This document shows, in pieces, positions 49,534 to 56,919 of a stretch of DNA of 64,000 nt. A program made the translations under genes and the position numbers. Source of the DNA: Tolumonas lignilytica. Lineage in GTDB: Bacteria > Pseudomonadota > Gammaproteobacteria > Enterobacterales > Aeromonadaceae. Below the pieces are notes generated by a model. It worked only from the letters and a program-made list of their open reading frames with translations. It was not told where the DNA came from and made no database searches. Every line of letters starts with the position of its first letter. Position 1 is the stretch's first letter. The stretch covers positions 1,364,001 through 1,428,000 of the forward strand of contig NZ_AZUK01000001.1 of the NCBI RefSeq assembly GCF_000527035.1. Reading direction: 5' to 3'.

Positions 49534-50411
49534 GCCGATGTCTGCTCCAGCAAAGCACCGTAGACGGGCAGGAACTCCAAGCCCACCAGCACCGACGGAT
49601 TCGCCAGCCATTTGGCCGGAATACCAAAATGCTGATGCAGCGGACGCAATAATGCTGCCGGATCATCGATACCGGCGGCGACATGAATGGTGGCCACCTC
49701 GGGTAGTTTTAGCTGGCTCAGCAGATAGTCAAAAGAGCGTTGCATCTCTAGCATTAAATGATCGAGCAAATCATCCGGCCATTGGTCTGCCGATTGTTGC
49801 ACCAGCGGCAGAAAACCCCGTAAGGCACGGCTAAAACAGAGCCGCCCCTGATACACCGCCAGTAAGTGCGGTTCATGTCCCGGAAGTTGGTAAAGTAAGA
49901 CGTCGACCCTAGACTCACGACCAAATAAAGCCGCCAGTGCCAGTTCATCGATGCTGACTGACTCCAGTGTTGCCATCGGTTGTAAGGTCTTGACCCACTC
50001 TTTGATACGCTGTTTCGGAGTACAAATCACCTGCAGACGCGGCCGGGCCGATGGATTTGCCGCCGCATCGTAATAATCAATCGCCAATTGTGTCACCGGT
50101 TCACTGGTAAAATCTTTGATGGCCCACGGCAACGCGCCCGCTAACTCTTCCTCTGGAAGATCGGGCCGTTCGATAGACAATTGCTGATATTGGCTGCTAT
50201 CCAACACTACCCGGACCTGGCTGTGTTGCAACTTTTGTTCACGGAACAACTCAGCCAACACCTGCGACCAGGATTCCCCCAACGGGATCGTCTTGGTGAT
50301 GAAACGCGGCGGCTGACCCGAGATCGCAAGCAGGATCTGATCGGGCAAGAGCATGATGCTCACCGTCGTCACATTCGTGATTTGTCGTCGAAACAGCGGG
50401 AATCCTTTCAT
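49530..50411 (-). CDS. mshI: MSHA biogenesis protein MshI (PilM-like)
   Basis: A 293-residue cytoplasmic PilM/actin-like protein, first gene of the MSHA set. It contains LPEEELAGALPWAIKDFTS, VTQLAIDYYD and a C-terminal EMQRSFDYLLSQL element as in PilM. With the PilN-, PilO- and PilP-like proteins encoded next it forms the inner-membrane alignment complex. Confidence 0.87.
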   Translation of the reverse strand: MKGFPLFRRQITNVTTVSIMLLPDQILLAISGQPPRFITKTIPLGESWSQVLAELFREQKLQHSQVRVVLDSSQYQQLSIERPDLPEEELAGALPWAIKDFTSEPVTQLAIDYYDAAANPSARPRLQVICTPKQRIKEWVKTLQPMATLESVSIDELALAALFGRESRVDVLLYQLPGHEPHLLAVYQGRLCFSRALRGFLPLVQQSADQWPDDLLDHLMLEMQRSFDYLLSQLKLPEVATIHVAAGIDDPAALLRPLHQHFGIPAKWLANPSVLVGLEFLPVYGALLEQTSA

Positions 50412-50464
50412 GTCACGGCTGGCCCATCTCGCTTTAATACCGATACCTGATTACAGACGTTCGA

Positions 50465-50492
50465 GTGTAACATGCTATTTATAAAGGTGAAC
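50465..50492 (-). promoter_or_regulatory. Possible promoter of the MSHA gene series
   Basis: On the minus strand TTCACC (50492-50487) and TACACT (50470-50465) are 16 bases apart, about 54 bases before the mshI ATG. The match to a sigma-70 promoter is moderate. The remainder of 50412-50571 is the divergent leader of the membrane-protein gene. Confidence 0.4.
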
Positions 50493-50571
50493 TAACCTTA
50501 TACCCGCTTAACTACGCCAGTCACGTTATACTCACTATCAGGCAGCACCCATTGTCCGGAGGGACACATTC

Positions 50572-51612
50572 ATGGAACTGAAACAACGGCATTTGCAGCA
50601 AGCCTGTCAGCAGGGATTATTAACGCCGGAGCAAGTGACCCCGCTCTGGCATTATCTGCAGAACCTGCCCGCAGACAGTGCGTCCTTTCGTGCCACACAT
50701 ATCCTGTTTTATCTGGGCGGGCTGATCGCCATGGCGGCCATGAGTCTGTTCATGACGCTGGGTTGGAATGCATTCGGCGGGATCGGCATTTTTCTGATTG
50801 CCTGTGGTTATGGCGTTGCGGCCTGTCTGGTGGCCGACTGGTTGTTATGGCATCAGCGACAACCGATCCCAGCCGGGTTACTGGCGGCACTGGCCGTGAC
50901 CATGGTGCCGCTGGCCATTTATGGCCTGCAGGCTCATCTGGGATACTGGGATGGCGCTCGGCATACTGAATATCGCGATTTTCACCGTTATATTGACTGG
51001 CGCTGGCTGATGATGGAGCTGGGTACGCTGCTGTTCGGCGCCATTCTGTTATGGCGCTACCGCTTACCTTTTATGGTCATGCCGCTGGCGGTGGTACTGT
51101 GGTATCTGAGTATGGATCTGACCCCGTTTCTGTTTCAGGATAGCGACTATAGCTGGCACCGCCGCGAACAAGTCTCCATGGCCGTTGGTCTGTTGATGCT
51201 GGGGCTGGCCTTTTACGTCGACTGGCGCAGCCGTCATACGCTGGATTTTGCCTGGTGGATTTATCTATTCGGTCTGATGGCATTCTGGGGCGGGCTGTCG
51301 ATGCAGCATTCCGACAGTGAGCTCAACAAATTTATCTATTGTCTGATCAATCTGGGCCTGATTATCACTGGCGGCATGATCGGCCGTCGGGTATTTGCCG
51401 TATTTGGCGGGATGGGTGTCACGGGTTATCTCGGTTATCTGGCGTGGGATCTGTTTAAAGACAGCCTGATCTTCCCGTTTGTGCTATCGCTGATTGGATT
51501 AGGCATTATCTGGCTTGGCCTGCTCTGGCAACGACATGAAGCGCAGATCCAACACCAGTTACAACGTCATCTGCCGGCCGCATGGCGGGAGTTTCTGTCG
51601 CAGCGTCGATAA
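50572..51612 (+). CDS. DUF2157-type multi-pass membrane protein
   Basis: A 346-residue protein whose first 40 residues are soluble and helical (LLTPEQVTPLWHYLQ), followed by about ten membrane segments and a basic C-terminal tail (QLQRHLPAAWREFLSQRR). The layout resembles DUF2157 proteins; no function is known. CGGAGGG about eight bases before the ATG supports the start. It is a single-gene unit. Confidence 0.7.
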   Translation: MELKQRHLQQACQQGLLTPEQVTPLWHYLQNLPADSASFRATHILFYLGGLIAMAAMSLFMTLGWNAFGGIGIFLIACGYGVAACLVADWLLWHQRQPIPAGLLAALAVTMVPLAIYGLQAHLGYWDGARHTEYRDFHRYIDWRWLMMELGTLLFGAILLWRYRLPFMVMPLAVVLWYLSMDLTPFLFQDSDYSWHRREQVSMAVGLLMLGLAFYVDWRSRHTLDFAWWIYLFGLMAFWGGLSMQHSDSELNKFIYCLINLGLIITGGMIGRRVFAVFGGMGVTGYLGYLAWDLFKDSLIFPFVLSLIGLGIIWLGLLWQRHEAQIQHQLQRHLPAAWREFLSQRR

Positions 51613-51619
51613 GATAGAC

Positions 51620-51648
51620 GGGTTCCGTTCTGATAACGGACGGAACCC
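51620..51648 (+). terminator. Hairpin after the DUF2157-type gene
   Basis: GGGTTCCGT (51620-51628) pairs with ACGGAACCC (51640-51648); an inner CCGTT/AACGG alternative also exists. There is little T-tract, so it is a weak or factor-assisted terminator at best. Confidence 0.5.
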
Positions 51649-51691
51649 TCCATTGTCTATATCTGATTTTTGCATATCGATTTCTGATTTT

Positions 51692-51715
51692 AGACGTCTA
51701 AACATCCAAATGTCC
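51692..51715 (+). promoter_or_regulatory. Three tandem MetJ boxes upstream of metNIQ
   Basis: Three adjacent 8-mers are AGACGTCT (perfect match to the MetJ consensus), AAACATCC and AAATGTCC (five of eight each). MetJ with S-adenosylmethionine binds such tandem boxes co-operatively. They lie just upstream of the promoter of the methionine transporter operon, as expected. Confidence 0.8.
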
Positions 51716-51716
51716 G

Positions 51717-51745
51717 TTGACATGCCCGCGAATGACTCGTAGCAT
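51717..51745 (+). promoter_or_regulatory. Sigma-70 promoter of metNIQ
   Basis: A perfect -35 TTGACA (51717-51722) and TAGCAT (51740-51745) are separated by 17 bases. The -35 begins two bases after the MetJ boxes, so a repressor array there would block polymerase. Confidence 0.65.
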
Positions 51746-51831
51746 GAACTCCTGACAGCAAACCGCTATTCAGTCTTATTTTCTATGACCACCGCTTTTA
51801 AGTGGATATTTGAGTAAATTACGGTTCCCTT

Positions 51832-52875
51832 ATGATTAAGTTATCTGCCCTGTCAAAAGTGTATGGCGAAGGGAAAAACGCCTTTTACGCGCTGAAAGGT
51901 ATCGAACTCGATGTACCTGCCGGCCAAATTGTGGGTGTGATTGGTGCATCAGGTGCCGGGAAAAGTACCCTGATCCGTTGTGTCAATTTACTGGAACGCC
52001 CGACACAAGGCCGCGTGGAGGTCGATGGCGTCGATCTGACGACGCTGGATGCGCAGGCCCTGACGCTGGCGCGCCGTAATATCGGCATGATTTTCCAGCA
52101 TTTTAATCTGCTCTCATCGCGTACCGTGTTTGATAACGTGGCACTGCCGCTGGAACTGGCCAACTGGCCGCAAGAAAAAATAACGGCTCGCGTTACCGAA
52201 CTGTTGGAACTGGTTGGCTTAAGCCACCGGGCCAAGGCCTATCCGTCACAACTGTCCGGTGGCCAGAAGCAACGGGTGGCGATTGCACGCGCGTTGGGTC
52301 CGGCACCGAAGGTGCTGCTGTGCGATGAAGCCACATCGGCACTCGATCCGCAGACCACGCAATCGATCCTGGCGCTGCTGAAAGAGATCAACCAGAAACT
52401 AGGTATCACCATCCTGCTGATCACGCATGAAATGGGCGTGGTAAAGAGCATTTGCGACTCGGTGGCGCTGCTCGATCAGGGACAGATCATTGAACAGGGT
52501 GAAGTGGGCTGGTTCTTTGCCCATGCGCAGGCGCCGCTGGCGAAAGAGTTTGTCCGCTCCAGCCTGCATCTGGAGATCCCGGTTCCGTATCGTGAACGGC
52601 TACAAAAAACACCAGCTGACGGCTTGATCCCGCTGCTGCGCTTAGGTTTCAGTGGCAACAGCATTGATACCCCGGCGATTTCCCATGCCAGCCGCCAGTT
52701 TGGGATTGATGTCAATATCTTAAGTGCCAGCATTGAACAGATCGGACATTCCCGTTTTGGTTTCCTGCTGGTGGAATTGTTAGGTGAAGCGAACGCGCAA
52801 CAGCACACCATCGCTTACCTGAAGCAACAACAAATAGACGTTGAGGTAGTGGGCTATGTTCAGCAGCATGCATGA
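51832..52875 (+). CDS. metN: Methionine ABC transporter ATP-binding protein MetN
   Basis: A 347-residue ATPase with Walker [21 protein letters not shown], signature [15 protein letters not shown] and Walker [14 protein letters not shown]. The C-terminal NIL domain (about 265-340) binds methionine and inhibits transport. It overlaps metI by 20 bases. Confidence 0.96.
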   Translation: MIKLSALSKVYGEGKNAFYALKGIELDVPAGQIVGVIGASGAGKSTLIRCVNLLERPTQGRVEVDGVDLTTLDAQALTLARRNIGMIFQHFNLLSSRTVFDNVALPLELANWPQEKITARVTELLELVGLSHRAKAYPSQLSGGQKQRVAIARALGPAPKVLLCDEATSALDPQTTQSILALLKEINQKLGITILLITHEMGVVKSICDSVALLDQGQIIEQGEVGWFFAHAQAPLAKEFVRSSLHLEIPVPYRERLQKTPADGLIPLLRLGFSGNSIDTPAISHASRQFGIDVNILSASIEQIGHSRFGFLLVELLGEANAQQHTIAYLKQQQIDVEVVGYVQQHA

Positions 52876-53509
52876 GTTGTTACTGCAAGCACTGGGTGAA
52901 ACCCTGTGGATGGTGTTTGCCTCGGCATTGTTCGGCACGCTGCTTGGCGTACCGCTCGGTATTGCGCTGCACATTACCAAACCCGGGCAGATTTCAGCCC
53001 ATCCCGCGTTTAACAAGGTATTAGGCACCATTGTCAACGTGGGCCGTTCCGTGCCGTTCATCATTCTGCTGGTCGCAATTATTCCGCTGACCCGACTGAT
53101 CATCGGCACCAGTATCGGCACCAACGCGGCGATTGTCCCGCTGGCGATTGGCGCGATCCCGTTTCTGGCACGTCTGGTCGAGGGTGCGTTAATGGAGATC
53201 CCGGCCGGTTTGATTGAAGCAGCCCAAGCGATGGGGGCGACTCATCGCCAGATCATCCGCAAGGTCATGTTACCGGAAGCCCTGCCCGGCATTCTGAATG
53301 CCGTCGTGATCACGCTGGTCGCACTGGTGAACTACTCGGCGATGGCCGGTGCCATCGGTGGTGGCGGGCTCGGTGATGTCGGTATCCGTTATGGTTACCA
53401 ACGCTTTGATCCGGCCATCATGCTGATCACGGTGGCCATTCTGGTCGTGCTGGTCCAACTGATCCAAAGCGTCGGTGAGCGTTTAGTCAAACGTGTTGAC
53501 CATCGCTAA
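52856..53509 (+). CDS. metI: Methionine ABC transporter permease MetI
   Basis: A 217-residue permease with five membrane segments and the ATPase-coupling EAA loop [28 protein letters not shown] (shortened here to its ends GLIEAAQ and LPEALPG). Starts at 52856 or at an in-frame ATG at 52868. Family-typical [19 protein letters not shown] start. Confidence 0.95.
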   Translation: MFSSMHELLLQALGETLWMVFASALFGTLLGVPLGIALHITKPGQISAHPAFNKVLGTIVNVGRSVPFIILLVAIIPLTRLIIGTSIGTNAAIVPLAIGAIPFLARLVEGALMEIPAGLIEAAQAMGATHRQIIRKVMLPEALPGILNAVVITLVALVNYSAMAGAIGGGGLGDVGIRYGYQRFDPAIMLITVAILVVLVQLIQSVGERLVKRVDHR

Positions 53510-53583
53510 AACAAATCATTGTAAAAAAAGAAAAACGCTGTTGCCGATGGTGGCGCAGTCATCATGAAAACAAGGAGTAAACC

Positions 53584-54381
53584 ATGAATTTATTCAGCAA
53601 AGCGATTTTAAGTGCCGCCATTATCGGGATCGCCTTAACCGGTTGCGGAGAGAAAAAAGACAACCACCTGAAAGTCGGCGCCATCGCAGGTGCAGAAACT
53701 CAGGTAGCTGAAGAAGCGGCCAAAATTGCTAAGCAGAAATTCGGTCTGGAAGTTGAAATCGTACAGTTCAGCGATTTCGCAACACCAAACGTTGCACTGA
53801 ACGATGGCAGCATCGACGTCAACGCCTTCCAGCATAAACCGTATCTGGATTCGCAAATCAAAGATCGAGGCTTCAAACTGGTGGCAGTGGGTAACACCTT
53901 CGTCTATCCAATCGCAGGCTACTCTAAGAAAATCAAAAACATCAGCGAGCTGAAAGAAGGTTCACAGATCGCCGTACCAAATGACCCAACTAATCTGGGC
54001 CGTTCACTGCTGCTGCTGCAAAAACAGGGTCTGCTGAAACTGAAAGAGGGTTCTGGTCTGACAGCAACTGTGCTGGATATCGTTGAAAATCCGAAGAAAG
54101 TGAAAATTGTTGAGCTGGAAGCTGCTCAGCTGCCACGTGCACTGGAAGATGTTGATCTGGCGATCATCAATACCGTGTATGCCTCGCAGGTGAATCTGCA
54201 GCCAACCCGTGATGGCCTGTTTGTCGAAGACAAAGATTCACCGTATGTGAACCTGATTGTGGCCCGTGAAAACAATCAGAATGATGAAAAAGTGAAAAAC
54301 TTTGTGAAAGCCTATCAGGATGAAGCCGTTTACAAGAAAGCCGTTGAACTGTTTAACGGTGGCGTCGTCAAAGGCTGGTAA
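53584..54381 (+). CDS. metQ: D/L-methionine-binding lipoprotein MetQ
   Basis: A 265-residue NlpA-family lipoprotein with lipobox LTGC (Cys21), the family markers KVGAIAGAETQVAEEAAKIA, DVNAFQHKPYLDSQ and IAVPNDPTNLGRSLLLLQ. It delivers methionine to MetNI. AAGGAG lies about seven bases before the ATG, and a strong terminator follows. Confidence 0.96.
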   Translation: MNLFSKAILSAAIIGIALTGCGEKKDNHLKVGAIAGAETQVAEEAAKIAKQKFGLEVEIVQFSDFATPNVALNDGSIDVNAFQHKPYLDSQIKDRGFKLVAVGNTFVYPIAGYSKKIKNISELKEGSQIAVPNDPTNLGRSLLLLQKQGLLKLKEGSGLTATVLDIVENPKKVKIVELEAAQLPRALEDVDLAIINTVYASQVNLQPTRDGLFVEDKDSPYVNLIVARENNQNDEKVKNFVKAYQDEAVYKKAVELFNGGVVKGW

Positions 54382-54403
54382 TCATTTCCCTGTTCATCAG
54401 CTC

Positions 54404-54436
54404 AAACGGTCAGCACCTGCTGGCCGTTTTCTTTTT
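54404..54436 (+). terminator. Rho-independent terminator of metNIQ
   Basis: AAACGGTCAGC and GCTGGCCGTTT pair over 11 bp (one G-T wobble) around ACCT, followed by TTTTCTTTTTC. Confidence 0.9.
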
Positions 54437-54518
54437 CTGCCTGCTGACTACGTTTTCTCCATAGGCAATAGCCAAAAATTACATATAATCTAGATAAATA
54501 CATTGTGCGCAATTGATT

Positions 54519-54974
54519 ATGTCTGCTGAAAAACCTGCTGATCTGCTCTTGCTCGATAACCAGCTCTGCTTTGCGCTGTACAGCGCCAGCAATGCCATTG
54601 TGCGCGCCTACCGGCCATTGCTGGATCAGCTCGATCTAACTTATCCGCAATATCTGGTGATGCTGGTGTTATGGCAGCAGGATGGCGTCAGTGTCAAACA
54701 ACTGGGGGAGCAACTTTTTCTCGACTCCGGCACGCTGACCCCACTGCTGAAACGGCTGGAAGTGAAAGGTCTGCTGCGGCGGGAACGCAGTGAGCAGGAT
54801 GAACGGCTGCGCGTCTTAACGCTGACCGAACAAGGGAAAGCATTAAAAAAACAGGCCGCCGACATTCCGCTTCAAATGCGCGACCAGCTACAGCTCTCCG
54901 ATACGCAATTGCAGCTGTTGAAAACCAATTGCGAGCTGGTGCAGCTGCAGTTGAATAAAAACACTAGGCTATGA
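54519..54974 (+). CDS. OhrR-like MarR-family regulator
   Basis: A 151-residue MarR protein close to the organic-hydroperoxide sensor OhrR: LDNQLCFALYSASNAIVRAYRP with the sensing Cys17, LDLTYPQYLVMLVLW, and the winged helix LDSGTLTPLLKRLE. A second Cys near residue 138 would fit the two-cysteine OhrR class. No ohr gene is adjacent. TATAAT at 54484-54489 is a possible -10, and ATTG-N4-CAAT (54502-54513) a possible operator. The last six bases overlap the end of the lasso precursor gene on the other strand. Confidence 0.82.
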   Translation: MSAEKPADLLLLDNQLCFALYSASNAIVRAYRPLLDQLDLTYPQYLVMLVLWQQDGVSVKQLGEQLFLDSGTLTPLLKRLEVKGLLRRERSEQDERLRVLTLTEQGKALKKQAADIPLQMRDQLQLSDTQLQLLKTNCELVQLQLNKNTRL

Positions 54975-55112
54975 CATATTTGACGGAGCATCAGCACCTG
55001 GAAAAATGTTATTCAGGGTACTACTCGTAATCTCCCCCAACTCCACCAGTTTCGGTGCCTGCCATTGAGTTTCCTGATTGACTGCTTCAATATCCTGTTT
55101 TTGTGTATTCAT
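54969..55112 (-). CDS. Lasso peptide precursor (A)
   Basis: A 47-residue peptide whose ATG at 55112 has a GGAGGG ribosome-binding site eight bases upstream. The leader matches the lasso leader pattern YxxPxLxxxGxxxxxT with exact spacing: Trp17, Pro20, Leu22, Gly26, Thr32. Trp takes the place of Tyr. Thr32 at -2 places the cleavage after Leu33 and gives the 14-residue core NNIFPGADAPSNMS. Asp41 is the only acidic residue in it and is core position 8, so an 8-residue macrolactam to Asn1 is predicted. The C-terminal residue is Ser, as in lasso peptides phosphorylated by HPr-kinase-like enzymes. Asn at position 1 is unusual. All expected maturation genes are adjacent. Confidence 0.88.
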   Translation of the reverse strand: MNTQKQDIEAVNQETQWQAPKLVELGEITSSTLNNIFPGADAPSNMS

Positions 55113-55235
55113 ATTTTTTTCCCTCCAGAACCAACCAGTTGCAATATATTTTCAAATAACGCGGATAACTATGACACTTTTTCTGAGAAATTGTAATATC
55201 GATGTTAATGGAATGATTCAATCACAGCCCCAACC
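55113..55235. promoter_or_regulatory. Divergent control region of the lasso precursor and nucleotidyltransferase genes
   Basis: This 123-base A+T-rich gap separates the precursor (leftward) from the N-B2 pair (rightward). TATATT on the minus strand (complement of 55143-55148) is a possible -10 for the precursor. On the plus strand a 22-codon open frame starts at 55171 and ends in an ATGA overlap with the nucleotidyltransferase start, which has no ribosome-binding site of its own. Confidence 0.5.
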
Positions 55236-56408
55236 ATGACCTCGATCTCATTACAATTGGCCGCTTTATGCTGCTGGCAAAGCGTTGATCCGATGCAACA
55301 GCAAACCCGGTTAAAACAACTAACCGCGCAGACTGTTTCGCATGCCGCAAACTGGCAGGCTATTCAGGCTCACCGTCTGTGGGGGCTGGCAGCCCGGCTT
55401 ATTGATGATGAAACAGGTAATATATTGTTTGGATCGTTCTGGTCACAGCTCCAACAAAAGGCGCAGCAACAAACCTGTAGCCAGCTCCAACTGATGGCAC
55501 AAAGCAGGATCATTGCACAGGACTTTCAGGCTGCTGATATCGCCTTATCGACACTCAAAGGCCCGGCTCTCAGCCAGCGGATTTACCATGACCCGGCCTA
55601 TCGGCACAGTAAAGATCTTGACCTGCTGGTTGCCCCTGCCGATTTATGGGCGGCCACAGAGTTATTGATCTCACTGGGCTTTGAATTAGAAGAAGCCTTT
55701 GCCCGCGACCCGGCACAACATAAGCTGATCGAACGTCACTTCTGGCACCTGACCTTTCAGCACCCCATGAATCGTGTGATAGTCGAGTTGCATTGGCGCA
55801 TAGAGCCTGTGTTTTCACCTTCATTAGAATCGCAATGGCAACATCCCTTTCCAGCCAATCAGGTTTCACCGGATGAGTTTTTGTACCTGATTGCGCATGG
55901 AGCCCGACATCACTGGTTCCGGCTAAAATGGTTGGGCGATATCATTGCGATCCATGAGCGGAACCCGTCTATCTGGCAACAAAGTAAGCTGTTGATTCAA
56001 AAGCTCAATATGCAAGATCAAATCGTGCAAGTGTTGTTAATCATGGCGTGGTTATACCCGCAACTATCGCTGCCGGATCTCGGCAGCTTACTGCTCACAG
56101 AAACAAAACAGGCCCGGTTTCTGGCCAATGAAGCGATGCGTTTTTTATCGGAGGGTAATTACCCTGAGGTGACGGACAAGTTTCCTCTTTCACACCGATT
56201 CCGAATTTTGCGCTATCAGCGTTGCCTGTATCAACGTTACACAATGAAAGAACAGTGTCTTTCCTGGCTTTATCGTAGTCTTTATGCCCCTGACGATATT
56301 GAAGCTTTGCAATTTACGAAGGGCTGGCAATGGCTCTATCCCTGGTTGCGTCTGCCTCGTCTGCTCTGTCGCTGGATTAAGACTCGTACCCAGCTGCATG
56401 GTCACTAA
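55236..56408 (+). CDS. Lasso-cluster nucleotidyltransferase-family protein (NTP_transf_5)
   Basis: A 390-residue protein with the NTP_transf_5 core: LKGPALSQRIYHDPAYRHSKDLDLLV in outline, with KGPALS at 108-113 and the metal-binding pair Asp127/Asp129, followed by HFWHLTFQ and VELHWRI. Genes of this family accompany kinase-containing lasso clusters in firmicutes, where they are reported to add sugar units to the phosphorylated peptide. That role is known only for a few members and is inferred here. No ribosome-binding site is seen before the ATG; translation may be coupled to a short upstream frame. B2 begins 16 bases after the stop. Confidence 0.78.
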   Translation: MTSISLQLAALCCWQSVDPMQQQTRLKQLTAQTVSHAANWQAIQAHRLWGLAARLIDDETGNILFGSFWSQLQQKAQQQTCSQLQLMAQSRIIAQDFQAADIALSTLKGPALSQRIYHDPAYRHSKDLDLLVAPADLWAATELLISLGFELEEAFARDPAQHKLIERHFWHLTFQHPMNRVIVELHWRIEPVFSPSLESQWQHPFPANQVSPDEFLYLIAHGARHHWFRLKWLGDIIAIHERNPSIWQQSKLLIQKLNMQDQIVQVLLIMAWLYPQLSLPDLGSLLLTETKQARFLANEAMRFLSEGNYPEVTDKFPLSHRFRILRYQRCLYQRYTMKEQCLSWLYRSLYAPDDIEALQFTKGWQWLYPWLRLPRLLCRWIKTRTQLHGH

Positions 56409-56424
56409 CGGGATGTAATTATTC

Positions 56425-56919
56425 ATGACCTCTTTTTTTTCCTGTTTACGTTGTTCCCGTTTATGGCGCTTTCTCCGCTTATCGCGAGGCGCACAATATC
56501 AAGTGTGTCTCATTGTGCTGTTGCTCGCCAAAATGCGGCTGAAAACCAAATATCAATCATCGCAGCAACTGTTTCGTGTTGTGCCACTGCCAGCCCGCGA
56601 TTCATCAGTTAATCAATTTGAAATCAAGCCATTAGTGCGACGAATACAGCAGATGGCATCGCTGGTTTGGTGGCGAGCACTTTGTCTGGAGCAAGCCTTA
56701 ACGCTCAGTGAATTGCTGCAACGTCAATCAACCGCACATACCCTGTTTATCGGGGTCAAACGCGATCAGCAGACAGCATTCGCCGCTCATGCCTGGATCA
56801 CTGTAAGCGATGAAGTGGTGTTAGGCGGGCCGATAGAGGCGTATCAGGTTATTGCGCGTTATCCCTTTCTGCATGAGACTCATTTCGATGAGACCAGGCG
56901 GCCTGATAGAAACCATTAA
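56425..56919 (+). CDS. Lasso peptide leader peptidase (B2, transglutaminase-like cysteine protease)
   Basis: A 164-residue protein with a basic N-terminus and the B2 catalytic elements: Cys87 in WWRALCLEQALTLSELL, His122 in AAHAWITV and probably Asp129. B2 cuts the leader behind the Thr(-2) position after B1 has bound the leader. Its last 71 bases overlap the convergent transporter gene, so about 23 C-terminal residues are doubly coded; the catalytic residues lie before the overlap. Confidence 0.85.
   Translation: MTSFFSCLRCSRLWRFLRLSRGAQYQVCLIVLLLAKMRLKTKYQSSQQLFRVVPLPARDSSVNQFEIKPLVRRIQQMASLVWWRALCLEQALTLSELLQRQSTAHTLFIGVKRDQQTAFAAHAWITVSDEVVLGGPIEAYQVIARYPFLHETHFDETRRPDRNH

Noticed and set aside
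54969-55112. Alternative lasso core starting at Leu33 (9-residue ring) or Asn35 (7-residue ring)
   Set aside because: Both would keep Asp as ring acceptor, but only Asn34 obeys the Thr(-2) rule; left as fallback possibilities.
55171-55239. 22-codon frame as a second lasso precursor
   Set aside because: No leader pattern, no Thr before a plausible core, and the ring geometry does not fit; kept only as a possible translation-coupling leader.
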